Made by a program: the position numbers and the translations under genes. From Eonycteris spelaea (taxonomy: Eukaryota > Chordata > Mammalia > Chiroptera > Pteropodidae): a DNA stretch of 64,000 nt. Numbering within the stretch: position 1 is the stretch's first letter; each line of letters opens with the position of its first letter. Under the pieces are notes generated by a model. The model was not told the DNA's origin and made no database searches. It saw only the letters and a program-made list of their open reading frames with translations. Below, one piece after another: positions 1 through 10,860 of the stretch. Location of the stretch: assembly GCA_003508835.1 (NCBI GenBank), contig PUFA01000003.1, positions 25,735,001 to 25,799,000 on the forward strand, given 5' to 3'.

Positions 1-522
1 GTCGTTGTGTGTCTGTGCCCCTAGTCACTCCCCACTTGGATAAATGAATAAGTGCATGGGGTGATGGGTGATAAGGACCTGGGGGATTGAAGCAGGGGAA
101 TCTACACTAGACTCAGGGACAGGAAAGACATCCGTGAAGGAATGACATGAAGGCTGGGATCTGATGCTCGGGTGAAAATAGTCTGGTGTCAAGGTGAGGC
201 ACCAAGCCCTAGGCAGAGAGAACATCTGGGCTCAGTTCCATGGGCAGAGGGGTCACATAGTGAATTAGTGCCAGAGCTGGGCCTAGAATGTGATTCTGCA
301 CTCCCCGTGGTAGTTAGGAAAGACCCTGGTTTGGTTCCATTCTGGAAGGATTGTGGCAGGTCACTATTTTTTTTTAGCTCCAATATGATTAAAATCATTA
401 CCCAAACACTTGTACCCAATCAGAGGACTCTTAATATTTAATATTTCATTGACTTTCAAGAGGAAACTATAATTGCTTATTAGCCATATAGCAGCTGGCA
501 CCAAATTATGAGTGACAGCAGC

Positions 523-525
<3 letters not shown>
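1..525. other. Non-coding, mostly single-copy DNA
   Basis: No gene is visible. About 235-305 resembles the core of a MIR element in antisense: a run like GGTCACATAGTGAATTAGTG is followed by a purine-rich CCAGAGCTGGG stretch. The rest matches no repeat I know. Confidence 0.4.

Positions 526-526
<1 letters not shown>

Positions 527-566
<40 letters not shown>
527..566. repeat. (TG)20 microsatellite
   Basis: Forty bases of uninterrupted TG dinucleotide. Its purity and length make it likely to vary in length between individuals. Confidence 0.97.
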
Positions 567-568
<2 letters not shown>

Positions 569-1495
569 GGAGTGGAAAATAATAAAATGCAAAATGGCTT
601 AGTAGAGCTGAGAAAATAAATAAGTAAAAAGATTAGCAAAGAAAAATTTAGAAAAAGAAAAGCATCAAGTCATTTATTCGAAGTATTTGATGACTCAGAA
701 TGGACTACACACCCAAATGAATAGAGATGATGCTCTTCAAACCAAAAAGAAAACCCTTTTTCCACCACCCACGTTGGTTTAAAAGAGTCTGTGCCAATCC
801 AAAGGGTTCTGTGAAGCTGCCGGAGACAGTTACAGGGCTCTTAGTGAAGCAAATGTCAGGACGGAATCAAAACAATCCGCCATCTACCCAACGTTAAAAA
901 CGCTTTGCCTGGCTGAAACCCTTCTTTCCCAAGCGAAAACACCAATGCATTAACAAATATTTCATGGGGGCTTACCGCATGCAGGGTACTCACAGAGAAC
1001 TATTCCATTTTTGTGGCCGTCCTGGAAGATCTCTTTACATCGAGTAATTGAACCTTAGATCCATTTGTCCATTAAAATCACCACCAGGTGGAGGTTCTCC
1101 ATCAAGATTGTGCATCCCACCTCTCTCATTATTCAGCTTTCTTCTCCAACAGCATCTGAAAATGGAGCATGAGCTCACATTCCCCCCTGCTTCCCTCTTT
1201 TCTCACCACCATTTGCGGGGATGAATTTAGGAGGTATGGCTACAGATTGTCCAGCTTAATTGGCCTCCTTGAAAGTTGTCCCGTGGCTTAGAAAATTGTC
1301 CTTCCTCTAAATAGAAGCCCCCTGAAGACACCAGGTGCCCCTTGCCGTTATAAAATGACATAATGACATACCTGGCATATAGCAGTATTTGATGGGTGTG
1401 TCCCCCTTTCTCCCCTTGTGAACCCACAGCATTCCTTTCCCATTCTCATGCCATGATTTCACACTTAACAGCAATATACTGAAGACTGGACCTAT
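567..1495. other. Single-copy non-coding DNA
   Basis: I see no open reading frame with a recognisable domain, no RNA gene and no known repeat in this stretch. Base composition is ordinary for mammalian intergenic sequence. Confidence 0.4.
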
Positions 1496-1499
1496 CACG

Positions 1500-1970
1500 A
1501 GTTTGTAGTGTTGGGGTCAGGATTCTCCAACCCAGCTCCTTGGCATATCAAATATTTTAAGCTGAAGGAATTTGAGAAACAGCAGAATCTCTGACTTTCC
1601 CCCGAAGCAGGTCATAAGATCCTCGTGTGAAGGTGCCCTCCCTATACCTGGAGGAAAAAAAAAGGAGCATCCTTATCACTAAAGGGACACTGAGCAGAAC
1701 AAACAGGCCTGGCCGAGTTTCCCCAGTTTATTACACTTACCCTTCGTCCATACATATTGCTCCACGACTGTCGACTCTTCACTAACCTAGCACAAAAACA
1801 CTCAGGTTTCACCATTTCTCTGGGTCTTCATTTCCTTATGGGTCATGTGAAACTTACATTAAATAAATTGGTATGCTTTTCTCTTGTTTATCTGTCTTGG
1901 TCAGTTTAGTTTTCAGACCCAGCCAGGGACTCTAAGAAGGTCAAGGAAATCTTTGTCCTCCCCTATGGCA
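1500..1970 (+). mobile_element. Solo LTR of ERV1-like type, family A, copy 1 (sense)
   Basis: This copy matches the reverse complement of 10861-11355 over most of its length. Shared landmarks in order are ATATTTTAAGCTGAAG, a GAAGCAGGTCATAAGA/CCTC region, TCTCTGGGTCTTCATTTCC, AAATAAATTGGTATGCTTTT, and a pyrimidine-rich end near CCTCCCCTA. The AATAAA-like signal followed by the TCTGTCTTGGTCAG stretch is typical of an LTR R-U5 region. No internal viral sequence is attached, so it looks like a solo LTR. The family name is not known to me. Confidence 0.7.
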
Positions 1971-2190
1971 GTGTCTTGATTGAATGAAGCCAATGCTGAC
2001 ATTTCAAATGCTCCTTTTGTTTGGCATCTGGGATGTTTTAATACCCCTAGGGTAATATTCATAGTAAGATTATGGTGAGCGGTATCTCTGTGTGGTACGA
2101 TGGGATGGACAATTATGAATGGGCAGATGGGAAACCACTCTGTACGTCCACTGGGACAGCCTTCTAGAGACATTCTCTTGGCATCACAGA
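1971..2190. other. Short unannotated spacer
   Basis: No gene or repeat was recognised between the LTR and the next repeat-like block. Confidence 0.35.
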
Positions 2191-2194
2191 GGGT

Positions 2195-2520
2195 CTGTGT
2201 CAGTTTGGGTCCTTCAAGAAGCAGATGCCAAGATGGAATGAGACATACAAGATATTTTGGGGGGACATGTCTATGAATGATGAAGAGAACAGGAACGGGG
2301 GTGGGTGGGGAGAGCCTTTGGAGCAGGACCCCGATGTGACAGTGGTGAAAGGAGGGAAGGCAGGAGGAGTTGCAGCCGGGCAGATGGGGAGACGGAAGCC
2401 AAGGAGGAGACCGGCGGCAGGCTTGACCGGCCAGGTGCAGTCATTGGCTGGGGGCGGCCTGGGGGGAGTGGCTAGTGGAAGGGGAGGAGCTCCGTGTGGG
2501 AACGAGGTAGATCAGAAGAT
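2195..2520 (+). repeat. Ancient unclassified interspersed repeat, family B, copy 1 (tentative)
   Basis: It begins with a run like GGGTCCTTCAAGAAGCAGATG and continues with a purine-rich, G-rich body. A similar opening (GTTCTCTAGAAGCAAATTC) occurs at about 26955, and a weaker one at 25985. The shared opening and shared strand suggest one old family, possibly LTR-derived. The block is G-rich, including GGGGGTGGGTGGGG near 2297. Confidence 0.35.
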
Positions 2521-3415
2521 GTAGCAGAGGCAGGTTCCCTGAAGGGAGGTTGGGGCAGTGCCCTCCTGCGGCGGCCACGGTGTCCGCTCATGGGTACACT
2601 TCTTTCTTCCCATGGCTTCTATCTCCCTTCTCCTCCGAGTATGGATCCTTTAATATCTCCTCTACTTCAGGTCCCAGCAGAGGAGGAGATAAATAGGATC
2701 CCAGGCCATCGACTTCTCCCACCTCAGCTGCCCTTTGTGTCTTGAAATCTTGAGATGCAGAAGTCACAGCTGCCATGTGGAGGAGAAAGGGAAGCCTTGA
2801 GCCCGAGGATGCAGGAGTGGAGAAGGGAAACTGGGATGGCGTTGAGGCAAAGTGGCAGTTCACTTTTCTCTCTCATTTTCCTTTGTCAGCTCTGGGTGTC
2901 TGTCACCGTAAGCACTTATCTCTGCCACTAGCCCTCCGCAGGCCTGTAAGAGGGATGTCCTTCCTGCGGGTAGAACTTTGGAACATGTTTCCAACAGACT
3001 GCATTGTCACCAACCTGGGTTGAATTACAAAGCCGCGTTCTGGCAATTTCATCTTGGGCAATGCCATGCTCCCTGCTGGGTACGTTTCCCTTGTGAGTAG
3101 CAGGTGTCATGGGGAGGCGCCTTGGCTCCCAGCAGCTCCTGGAAACTTTTATCTTCCATTCAGAAGGCTGGACTCGGCTTCCTAAAATGTTGTTTGCGTC
3201 CCTTCACACTTTCTCAGTCCTAATCCCAAGTAGATTTAATACCAAAGAAAGCTGCCCCAAATTTGAGTATTATACTAAAATCACTCAGAAATAAGTTTTA
3301 ATCTCTGTTCTGATTTTCAAGACTTAAACTAGAGGTAAACTTGTGGAAAAGAGAGGAAGAAGCAAAAGACCAACATCAACTCACAGTGAGATGTTACCTT
3401 ATGATACTGCTGTTG
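2521..3415. other. Unannotated, fairly GC-rich non-coding DNA
   Basis: Several short reading frames occur, but none has a start context, domain or splice pattern worth calling. Part may belong to the preceding old repeat. Confidence 0.35.
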
Positions 3416-3419
3416 CATT

Positions 3420-3625
3420 TTTCTCCCCAAAAACATGCATTGATTCTTCCTACTAATAATCACAACAACTCTGTGATTGTAAAATTTAGGACATGTGTTA
3501 TGAAAAACTTAAAACGAGGCGTCTAAAGCCCAGAGTGGTTAAGCGGCTTACCCAAGGTCACACAGCAAGCAATCACAATGTTAGAACTAGAACACGTATC
3601 TTTGGACTTCTAGATTAAAGAGGAC
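3420..3625 (-). repeat. MIR SINE (antisense)
   Basis: The stretch around 3530-3570 carries the antisense MIR core: CAGAGTGGTTAAGCGGCTTA, then CCCAAGGTCACACAGCAAGC. The upstream part matches the AATCACAACAACTCTGTGAT region. Divergence is high, as expected for MIR. Confidence 0.8.
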
Positions 3626-3629
3626 TTCC

Positions 3630-4010
3630 ACATTTCAGGTCCAGAAAATAAAGAAAAAAGCACTGTTTGGAGCAGACTGTGCCCTTTAGATCTCAAGGTG
3701 AAAGTCTGTTCCAGTAAGAGGCTCGGACTTCTTAAATACCAGGATTCGATTTCAAGTCAATGACCATGGAATGTCTATTGTCCACAGCAATATCAGATTC
3801 TGATCCAAAAGTTTCACATTTCTATACTACATTATTCAGAAGAGAAAGGTCCAAAAGAGCGGATTTAAAGACTTAAATATTCCAAACGGCAAAAAGCATA
3901 GGTAAAGTAAAGCATCGAAGACTCCTCCTGGAGGTGGACATGGGGAGGAAGATCATGGGTTCGTACGGGGCGTTGACCCTGAAGACCTCTGAAGACATCA
4001 CTCAGCTTTT
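3630..4010. other. Single-copy non-coding DNA
   Basis: Nothing recognised between the MIR and the MER5A copy. Confidence 0.35.
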
Positions 4011-4014
4011 GGAG

Positions 4015-4184
4015 CTGTGGTTCTTAAGCCTGGCTTCATGTTAGGATCACCTGGGAAGCTTCTAAAACTCCCAAGGTCCGCGTCATACTTAGGATCAGAA
4101 TCTCCTGTAGGTAGAAGCCACAGCACGGGGAGTCTTTCAGGCTCTCCAGGTGATTCCATGTGTAGCCAAGGTTGAGAACCACTG
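4015..4184 (+). mobile_element. MER5A-like hAT-Charlie DNA transposon
   Basis: The terminal inverted repeats are visible: CTGTGGTTCTTAAGCCTGG at the left and GTTGAGAACCACTG at the right. The interior contains GGATCACCTGGGAAGCTTCT and CCAGGTGATTCCATGTG, as in MER5A. The length of 170 bases is close to the usual 180-190. The flanking 8-mers do not match, so no target duplication survives. Confidence 0.85.
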
Positions 4185-4187
4185 TGC

Positions 4188-4300
4188 GAGTGCCTAACAT
4201 GTAACCACTTAATAGACATGCGTTGATTACTTCTTGGCCTTTCGGCTAGGATCAAGTGTAATAAATATGTGTTGAATGAATAAATGGATGAATGAATATC
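4188..4300 (+). repeat. L2/MIR-type 3' tail, split by a U2 fragment
   Basis: The left part (GAGTGCCTAACATGTAACCA, CTTAATAGACATGCGTTG) and right part (AATAAATATGTGTTGAATGA, ATAAATGGATGAATG) together read like the GTGCCTGGCACATAGTAAGC / AATAAATGTTTGTTGAATGA end of an L2 or MIR. The U2-like segment at 4226-4260 interrupts it. Confidence 0.7.
4226..4260 (+). pseudogene. U2 snRNA retropseudogene, 3'-truncated to about 35 nt
   Basis: The segment ATTACTTCTTGGCCTTTCGG, then CTAGGATCAAGTGTA, matches nucleotides 1-35 of mammalian U2 snRNA with about five substitutions, mostly transitions. It stops just before the branch-site recognition region. It is flanked by an imperfect 15-base direct repeat, AATAGACATGCGTTG (4211-4225) and AATAAATATGTGTTG (4260-4274), with three transition differences. 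That is a target-site duplication inside the L2/MIR tail. There is no poly(A). Too short to be functional U2. Confidence 0.8.
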
Positions 4301-6070
4301 AACAACAGGACTGAAAAAAAAAAAGAGAAACAAATAAAGAAACTAAACATGGCATTTATTCAGATGGAAGACTCTGAGATCCTCACCTGGATACATACAT
4401 TCAATTTAGAAACAGTTCTACTAAGCTTACATGTCAGGGTTCTCAGCCCACAAGGATGAGAAGGGAAATGTGTTCTCAGAAGCCGATTCACCAACAGCAG
4501 CAAGAAGGGAAGCAGAGCAAGAAATACAAACCCAAGGAGAGTTGTGTGGGGCCATTTAATACCAGGGCAAACTGACCTGCCCAGCCCAGTTTCCCTGAAG
4601 GCATCATTGTATTAGAACAGAGTGGTAATTGATGTTCATAATGACGCTGAGTCATCCGCAGGGGTGAAGTCTGTTCTGTCTCTGCTGGAGCTGTGTGGGG
4701 AGCAGGGGAGTAAGGGGAATGTGCTGGGCTTACATCATACCCAGTGAAACAGGCTGCCCTGACCAGAACTGTCATCTGTTTTTGGAAACCTTGATGGGTT
4801 TAGTAGCCCGTGAAAGTATCATTTTAAACCTAGGTGTGGTTTCTACTTCCTATGAGGTGGATATTACATTTCTCTTCCTATGAGGCAGGCTGCCCCTTTG
4901 TTAGAGAAAGCCTCTCGGTAAAGGTACAGAAGACATAGAGCTAGTGGTGCATACACCTGTTTGGGGAGAAAACCTGGATTGGTCCAAAGAGAGATTTCTC
5001 AGACTGAGAATTTAAGCTTTTTCTTGGTTTTGCAAACTAAGTGTCTTTTTAAAGGAGATTTGTTATTTTCTTAGAGGAGATTTTGTTTTTCTTAGCCAGG
5101 AGTAGACTGCTCTGTCTGTAAGACATTGCCTGTTCCTGGGAATTGTGGATATTCTTGAACAAGCCGGAGATCTGGATCTGAGTTTCTGTGGAAACGGGAG
5201 GGCTCTGCAGCCTTAAGCTTGACCTCACACGAAAGGAAAGACTGTGCAAAGGAAATGGCTGTATCTTGGATGCAGAGTCGTGTTAAGTCTGAACACCCCA
5301 GAACACAGGGATGTTGGGGTTACCACTTTCCGGTGTAATTTCTTCTGTCTCACTCAAGACCACAGCGCAAGCCCTTGTGAAGGGAGAGGGACTTCACTGA
5401 CACGAGCGACCATTCCCGCTGTCAATCCTCCTCGCTCGATGCTAGGCCAGGAAGAGAGAATCTGAAAGGTGAACTTAGATGAGGGGGGAGGAAAAGTCCC
5501 GTTTTCATCTGCACTTTCCTGTCAGTTTTTCGGAACCTCAGGTGCAGAAATGCAGGAGCCGTTGTTATATTTGGAAGCAGGTCGAGAACTCAACGGGTTG
5601 TGAACTCCGAGGAGGACCCAGGCTAGAAGCTGAATATATAGCACAACTACTCGAAGTTATCAGTGGTTCCTCTTCCTGTTCACTGAACGACAATTCAGCA
5701 AAGTTTGTTTGAAAGTGAGCACCTAGCCCCTGAGATGCTTTGGGGAGAATAGGCCAGGTGGGTCCCTCTTTGGAATGAAGCAGCAAAGGTGGCCAGAGAG
5801 GTGCTATGATTAGGGGTCGCCAGCAGAGGGCAGAGGTGCACAATGGAGCAGTGAGCTCTCCAGGTGGTGAGCAGCAGAGAGGAGTGGGGCCACATCCCAA
5901 GACAGGTGCAGGTGGACCGGCACCTGGGCAAGTGGGAAGTTCACAGAACTCTCTGGGGGACACACTGAGGGTTGCTAATTCCCGACAATTAGCAAGACAG
6001 GATGGGAGCCAAGATAATTAAGTATTTGGTGGAAGCAATCTCTCATTATAAATTGTTGGGCTTAAACATT
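4301..6070. other. Single-copy non-coding DNA
   Basis: No gene, RNA or confident repeat. An A-rich run sits at 4315-4335. A short near-duplication of TTCCTATGAGG occurs at about 4847 and 4876. A CTCF-core match lies at 5820-5833 and is listed separately. Confidence 0.35.
5820..5833 (+). promoter_or_regulatory. Candidate CTCF binding site
   Basis: CCAGCAGAGGGCAG fits every position of the 14-base CTCF core CCASYAGRKGGCRS. It lies in sequence without a recognised repeat. A single motif match does not prove occupancy; binding data would decide. Confidence 0.45.
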
Positions 6071-6074
6071 TCAG

Positions 6075-6240
6075 AGATGCTTGGACTCAGAAGACCTGTG
6101 TCTTCCAAAAATATGTCCATCACTTACTATGTGACATCAGGCAACCCACCCAAAGCCACCTCATGTCGGTTTCCTCACGTGACAAGAGGCACACCTAATC
6201 TTTATCCTCCAGACCTCTTACGGTTGTTTTAAGGGTCAAA
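6075..6240 (+). repeat. MIR SINE (sense)
   Basis: The order matches MIR: GGACTCAGAAGACCTGTG, CACTTACTATGTGACATCAG, GGTTTCCTCACGTGACAAGA, and CTTACGGTTGTTTTAAGGGT. These correspond to the tRNA-derived part, the core and the GTTGTTGTGAGGATTAAATG region. Confidence 0.8.
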
Positions 6241-8150
6241 AGAGGTCCAGCTCAAGTGTCTTTTGTAAATGGTAAAATACTATTCGGATTTAAAGCGTTA
6301 TTTCATCTTTGAAAGTTTTCCAACTAAAACGATGAAATGTTAAAAATTTTTTGCTTTCAATGATGATCTTGGTCTCTAAGAAGCACTCCAGGGGACCCTC
6401 AGGTGGCATCTGTCTCTGTTATCACTTCCACTGTCTCCCAACTCTGGCACTGTCCCTAGGAGGCAGCACATGGAGGGACAGAGAAGAGGTGTGGGATGGT
6501 TTATCCATTCTTGACTTACGGGAAAAATAGAAGCTGCCTTGAAAGCAAATAAATAAAATGCAGAACAAGCAGCTCGGCATATACACAAGATAACCAAGCA
6601 GAGAAAAACATATTTTTTTTAAGTCATGAAATAACAACTTACAGGCTAGTAACATTTTGAGAGCAAACTCATGAGATGATTGATTAATCAACAAGTTCTT
6701 ATTCAGTGAAGTTTAGTTTGATAAGCAGCCCTTTGGGGCAGGGCACCGTGGCAGTCACAGTGTTAAGTAGATACCCACCTTCCCTTTCAGAAGTTGAATT
6801 CTTGAGGATAAAATATGCATATGCAAAAGCAGTGTAGACCAGCCAATCAGGAGCAGTGGGGTGCTGCATCTATGCGGTCCATGGTGGCTGTGGCTCTGAG
6901 CCACGTGTCCTGCTGAGTGCTTGGGCAGTCCACGTGGAGAGGTGCCTGTGTGCAAAATACACACGGATTGTAAAAGCTTGGTACCAAAGAAAAGACCAGG
7001 ATGTAAGATATCTTGTTAATAAATTTCATACTGATTGGAATGATATTTTGGGTATATTGGGTGCAAAATACAGTATATTATTACAATTTTTAAAACCTGC
7101 TTTTAAATAGACAAGAACTAGTTATCTGATAAGTTTATTTACGCGGGAGCCCTCACACCTGAATGATGAGGGTTAATTAGATGTCGCTGCGCCCCTGTGA
7201 ACGCCCTGCGCAAGAGCCTCCCACCTTCTTAGCTCGTTTCTTCCACTTCCACTCATTCCACAGTCCTTCAAATGTCGTGAGGAGGCAGACACCATTTTCA
7301 CCTGAATTTCACCTCAATCTGATTCCAATCGAGATCTAAATAAAATGCTCGTTCTTGACCCCAGCAGTTTCCCAGGCTCAGAGAGTGACACAAACCCACA
7401 CCTACCGACGGCAGATTCCTAATGGTTGGAAGGCCTGGGGCCCGAGGCACTTGAGTGACCGTTCCCTGTGCGGTGAGAAGCCTCCTGCTCCTTAGGATGA
7501 GGTATGAACACTTGACAAATGAGATGAAGCGCAGCCTGGGTTGAATCTCTCCGGCTTGCCGGTGACGTGTACCGGGCAGTCCTACCTTTGCCCTGCTTAT
7601 AACGGTGACGCACGTATCGGTAGTCACACTGATGAATGATAAACGTTGTGACTCTTGAGGAAAGCTAGAATTCAGTCCCAAGACAGAGGCATTTTGAGGC
7701 TCTAATGTGTTCGCTTTTAAATGGTTAACGATGGAAAGTTAGCCCTTGGGAGGTTTTGATTTAGTCTGCTTTTCAAAGCGGCACCAAGTCCGAGCTTGGC
7801 ACAGGCAGACAGGGCAGACCTCGCAGCCAGCATCGGCCAAGGCCCTGTTCCCTCGTCACCACCTTCCCCCCCTCCTGGGCCGACCTGCTCTCCCTGCAGC
7901 CCACTTGCCACCCACTTCTTTTCCTGTGAGCTCTCTCGGTTTTTTTCCTTTTGCAGCACCGAGCCACACAAAAAAGGGCTCGAGCAGCTGCAGGTATGTT
8001 CACCTCGTAATCCTAGAAAATGCTTTGTGTTACTAAGCAGAAACCAGGTAGTCTGAGGGGGCTGGAGAACTTAGCCTTCGAATACAGAAGCCGCTTCTGT
8101 TTAGCAGTTTATGTCTGGTCTTTCTATTGTAGTACGGCGAAATGAGAAAA
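6241..8150. other. Single-copy non-coding DNA
   Basis: No gene or repeat recognised. There is an octamer-like ATATGCATATGCAAAAG near 6813 and a GC-richer patch around 7780-7990 without a CpG island. Short reading frames here overlap on both strands and are chance. Confidence 0.35.
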
Positions 8151-8189
8151 GCTTTGAATGAATGACCAGATGAATTTCGTACAAGAATT

Positions 8190-8711
8190 TAAAAAATTGG
8201 ATGACTAAAGATTTTGAATACTGGTTTTTGTGGATTTGTTGACCATTCATGCATCTTTTGCAAAGCATCTGTCCAAGTCTTCTGTCATTTTAAATTGGGT
8301 TGTTTGTCTTTCTATTGCTGATTTGTAACCATTCTTTATATAGTCTGGATACAAGTTCTTTGCCAGATATATGTACTATAAGTAAGTTTTCCTAGTCTGT
8401 AGTTTGTCTATTAATTTTCTTGATCCTATCTTTATAGGAGCTAAAATTTTATATTTTGGTTGCATCTAACTTACTGTTGCTTTTTTTTTTTTTTTCCCAA
8501 TGGTTAGTGCTTTTTGTATTCTGTCCATGGACTCAGCCTATCCCGAGGTCATGAAGTTATTAGACTTCATTCTAACAGCTTTGTGCCTCTGGGTGTTACA
8601 TTTAGGTGAAATGATCCATTTTGGATTAACTTTTGTATATGGAGTGAGATAGCGATCAAGTTTCATTTTTTTCCACATATATATCCAATTGTTCCAGCAA
8701 TCTTGTTAAAA
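8190..8711 (-). mobile_element. L1M fragment, antisense (inverted 5' part of an L1 insertion)
   Basis: Landmarks of the antisense ORF2 3' region appear in order: CTATTGCTGATTTGTAACCA, TATAGTCTGGATACAAGTTC, TTTGCCAGATATATG, ATTTTGGATTAACTTTTGTA, ATGGAGTGAGATAGCGATCA, and CCAATTGTTCCAGCAATCTT. It ends at a C10 tract at about 8707-8716, and the adjoining L1 piece lies in the opposite direction. Confidence 0.8.
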
Positions 8712-8739
8712 AGACTCCCCCCCCCCATTGTATTAGAGC

Positions 8740-9180
8740 CAACGATTGGAAAGAATCCAAATCTCCATCAACAGATAAATGAATAAACAAAGTTGTGGTA
8801 TATTCATAAAATGGAACATGGCTCAGCAATTAAAAAAAAAAGAGCATACTGAAAATATGCAAAAACCTGAAGGAATTAGTCAAAAACATTATGTTGAATG
8901 AAAGAAGCTAAACACAAAAAGGTGCTTACAGTGTGGTGCTACTTATGACATTCTAGAACAGACAAAACGGATTCCACAGTGACAGAAAGCAAGTCAGAGG
9001 TTGCCTGGCTAGGGACAGGGATGGAAAGGTTCTGGTGTGATGGAAATGTTCATTAGCTTGTTCTGGGTGTTGGTTACATGTGCATATGCAATTGTCAGAT
9101 TTCATCCATCTGAACATCTGAGGGCTATGTGTTTTATTATACGTTCATTATACCTCAATTTAAAGTATGTTAAAGAGAGA
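8740..9180 (+). mobile_element. L1M 3' end, sense
   Basis: Landmarks in order are AATCTCCATCAACAGATAAA, ATAAACAAAGTTGTGGTATA, ATGTTGAATGAAAGAAGCTA, GAGGTTGCCTGGCTAGG, and ATTATACCTCAATTTAAAG. This is the last part of ORF2/3' UTR of an L1M element, with a decayed A-rich tail near 9160-9180. Confidence 0.85.
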
Positions 9181-9184
9181 ACAA

Positions 9185-10735
9185 GAAAGGATTAGAATGT
9201 GAACCTCCCTGGACTATGCCCAAGCAATGGCCGATGTCATTCCTCTCTGCAGATGGCTCGCTGAGGCGTGGGGAGGAGAGGAGCCTTGCAGCCCTCTCTA
9301 ACTCTCCCTGGTCCTGAGACTGGGCATAGATTTTTCAAAACATTGGCTAGGACACTTGCATTGAAAACCAGCTGAGTAAATAATGGGACTTTGGTGAGCT
9401 GTTTTTTCCGCTCTGTGTTTGGAAATTTGAGCCTGGTGTATCTTTCTCAAGCACATTTCATTTAGAAGATAATTTACATTTGCACAAAATCGTGGCTATA
9501 GCCCATATGCTCAACCATTATACAAGATCCAATACTCATTAAAAAGTGACGTGCATTGATCCAAGTGAGTGTAAGAACTTGAGTGTTTGGGATTCAAGTT
9601 CTAAAATAATCCTCAGTTTCGTCCAGCTACCATTGCCCTTCGTTTCTAACATTTTCTTTGGAGCATCACAGTTAATATTAATTTTAAGGCAATTGAATCA
9701 TTGGGGGCTTTTAAATTCTCGATTGCTAAACCAGATTTTCCACTATGGTTAAGCAAGATTGTGTCGCCAGAGGTGGAGGGGTGTGGTGGTGGTGATGGGG
9801 AGGAGTTGTTTGGTTATTTACACCTGATGGTTTTATCACCAACGATGATTTGTAACAAAGAAACAGCTGGGGCAGTAACATGATTCATATTAATGTATGC
9901 ATGTTAATGGGTTAGGAATGGAATTAACATAAATTCTGTGCTTTGATTTTCCCTCAGAAGTTGAGACTAGTGGTTTATTTACAGTCTGCAGTGTGCACAG
10001 CCAGGCAGTTATGTTGCTGCACAGATGGCGGGGAAGGGAGGGCCATGTGCTATGGATCAGTGGGTGAATGTTAACATTACAGTGTCTGGGTGCAGCTCTT
10101 CAAAGAGGCCAGAGCCCTGAGGAGAAGGCAGATGACAACAAAGACTCCTTTTGTCTTCCAGAGTTCTTAACCCTTCCATTTCACCCCTTTGTTCTTATTT
10201 TTCCTGCCAGAACTTTAGAGAGGAGGAAAGTGAAAAGGCACAGTGAGCTGCCAGGACCGGGGTGACCAAGGCAGAACCTTGTAGGAGGCAGGAACCAGGG
10301 AGAGAGCATTGCCACCAGACTTGAGGGCGTTAGCGGGAAGCAGGAGCTGTGACCAAGGGACAAGACAGCTTCTGAGATACTAGAGCCAAAGGACAGGCCA
10401 GAAGAACGGTCCACGGACCTGACAGAATCTGGAAGCTGGCATGGCGGTAGGGAGAAGGCACAGGAAACACTCTGCTCTCAGGGTGGAAATGAAGCCAGGG
10501 AGACAGGAAGTGCCACTGATACTTAGAGGAAGTCCGGGGCCACTGGAGAAAGAGCAGAATTCAGTCTCAGCATGGAGGGGCCTGCGGGTGGAAAGTGAGC
10601 ATCCAGCCAGAAAGCGGGCCAGGCCGTCTTCTGTATTTATTCCTCCTCAGGCCAAGTTCTCTCCCACAAGTGGGGTGATAACACCCTCCCCCATGCCAAA
10701 TCCCTTATACAAGGAGAAAGGCTTTCACCTCCCAG
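9185..10735. other. Single-copy non-coding DNA
   Basis: No gene or confident repeat. A small G-rich patch (GGTGTGGTGGTGGTGATGGG) lies near 9780. The reading frame at 10441-10815 runs into the CT microsatellite and has no recognisable domain. Confidence 0.35.
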
Positions 10736-10738
10736 CCC

Positions 10739-10781
10739 ATGTCTGTCTGTCTGTCTCTCTCACTCTCTCTCTCTCTCTCTC
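10739..10781. repeat. (GTCT)n/(CT)n compound microsatellite
   Basis: Several GTCT units are followed by CT repeats with one interruption (CACT). Confidence 0.95.
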
Positions 10782-10860
10782 ATGTGTGCATTCACATGTC
10801 CTCGGGAAAAAGTGAATGGTAGAAAAATACTGGAAGTCAGAAGTATTGCCCAGATTCCTC

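Noticed and set aside
2300..2490. Possible G-quadruplexes in the G-rich block
   Set aside because: G runs are present, but four well-spaced runs of three or more are not clearly found in one short stretch; left as a note.
4226..4260. Functional U2 snRNA gene
   Set aside because: Only the first 35 nucleotides are present, with substitutions, and no snRNA promoter elements lie upstream.
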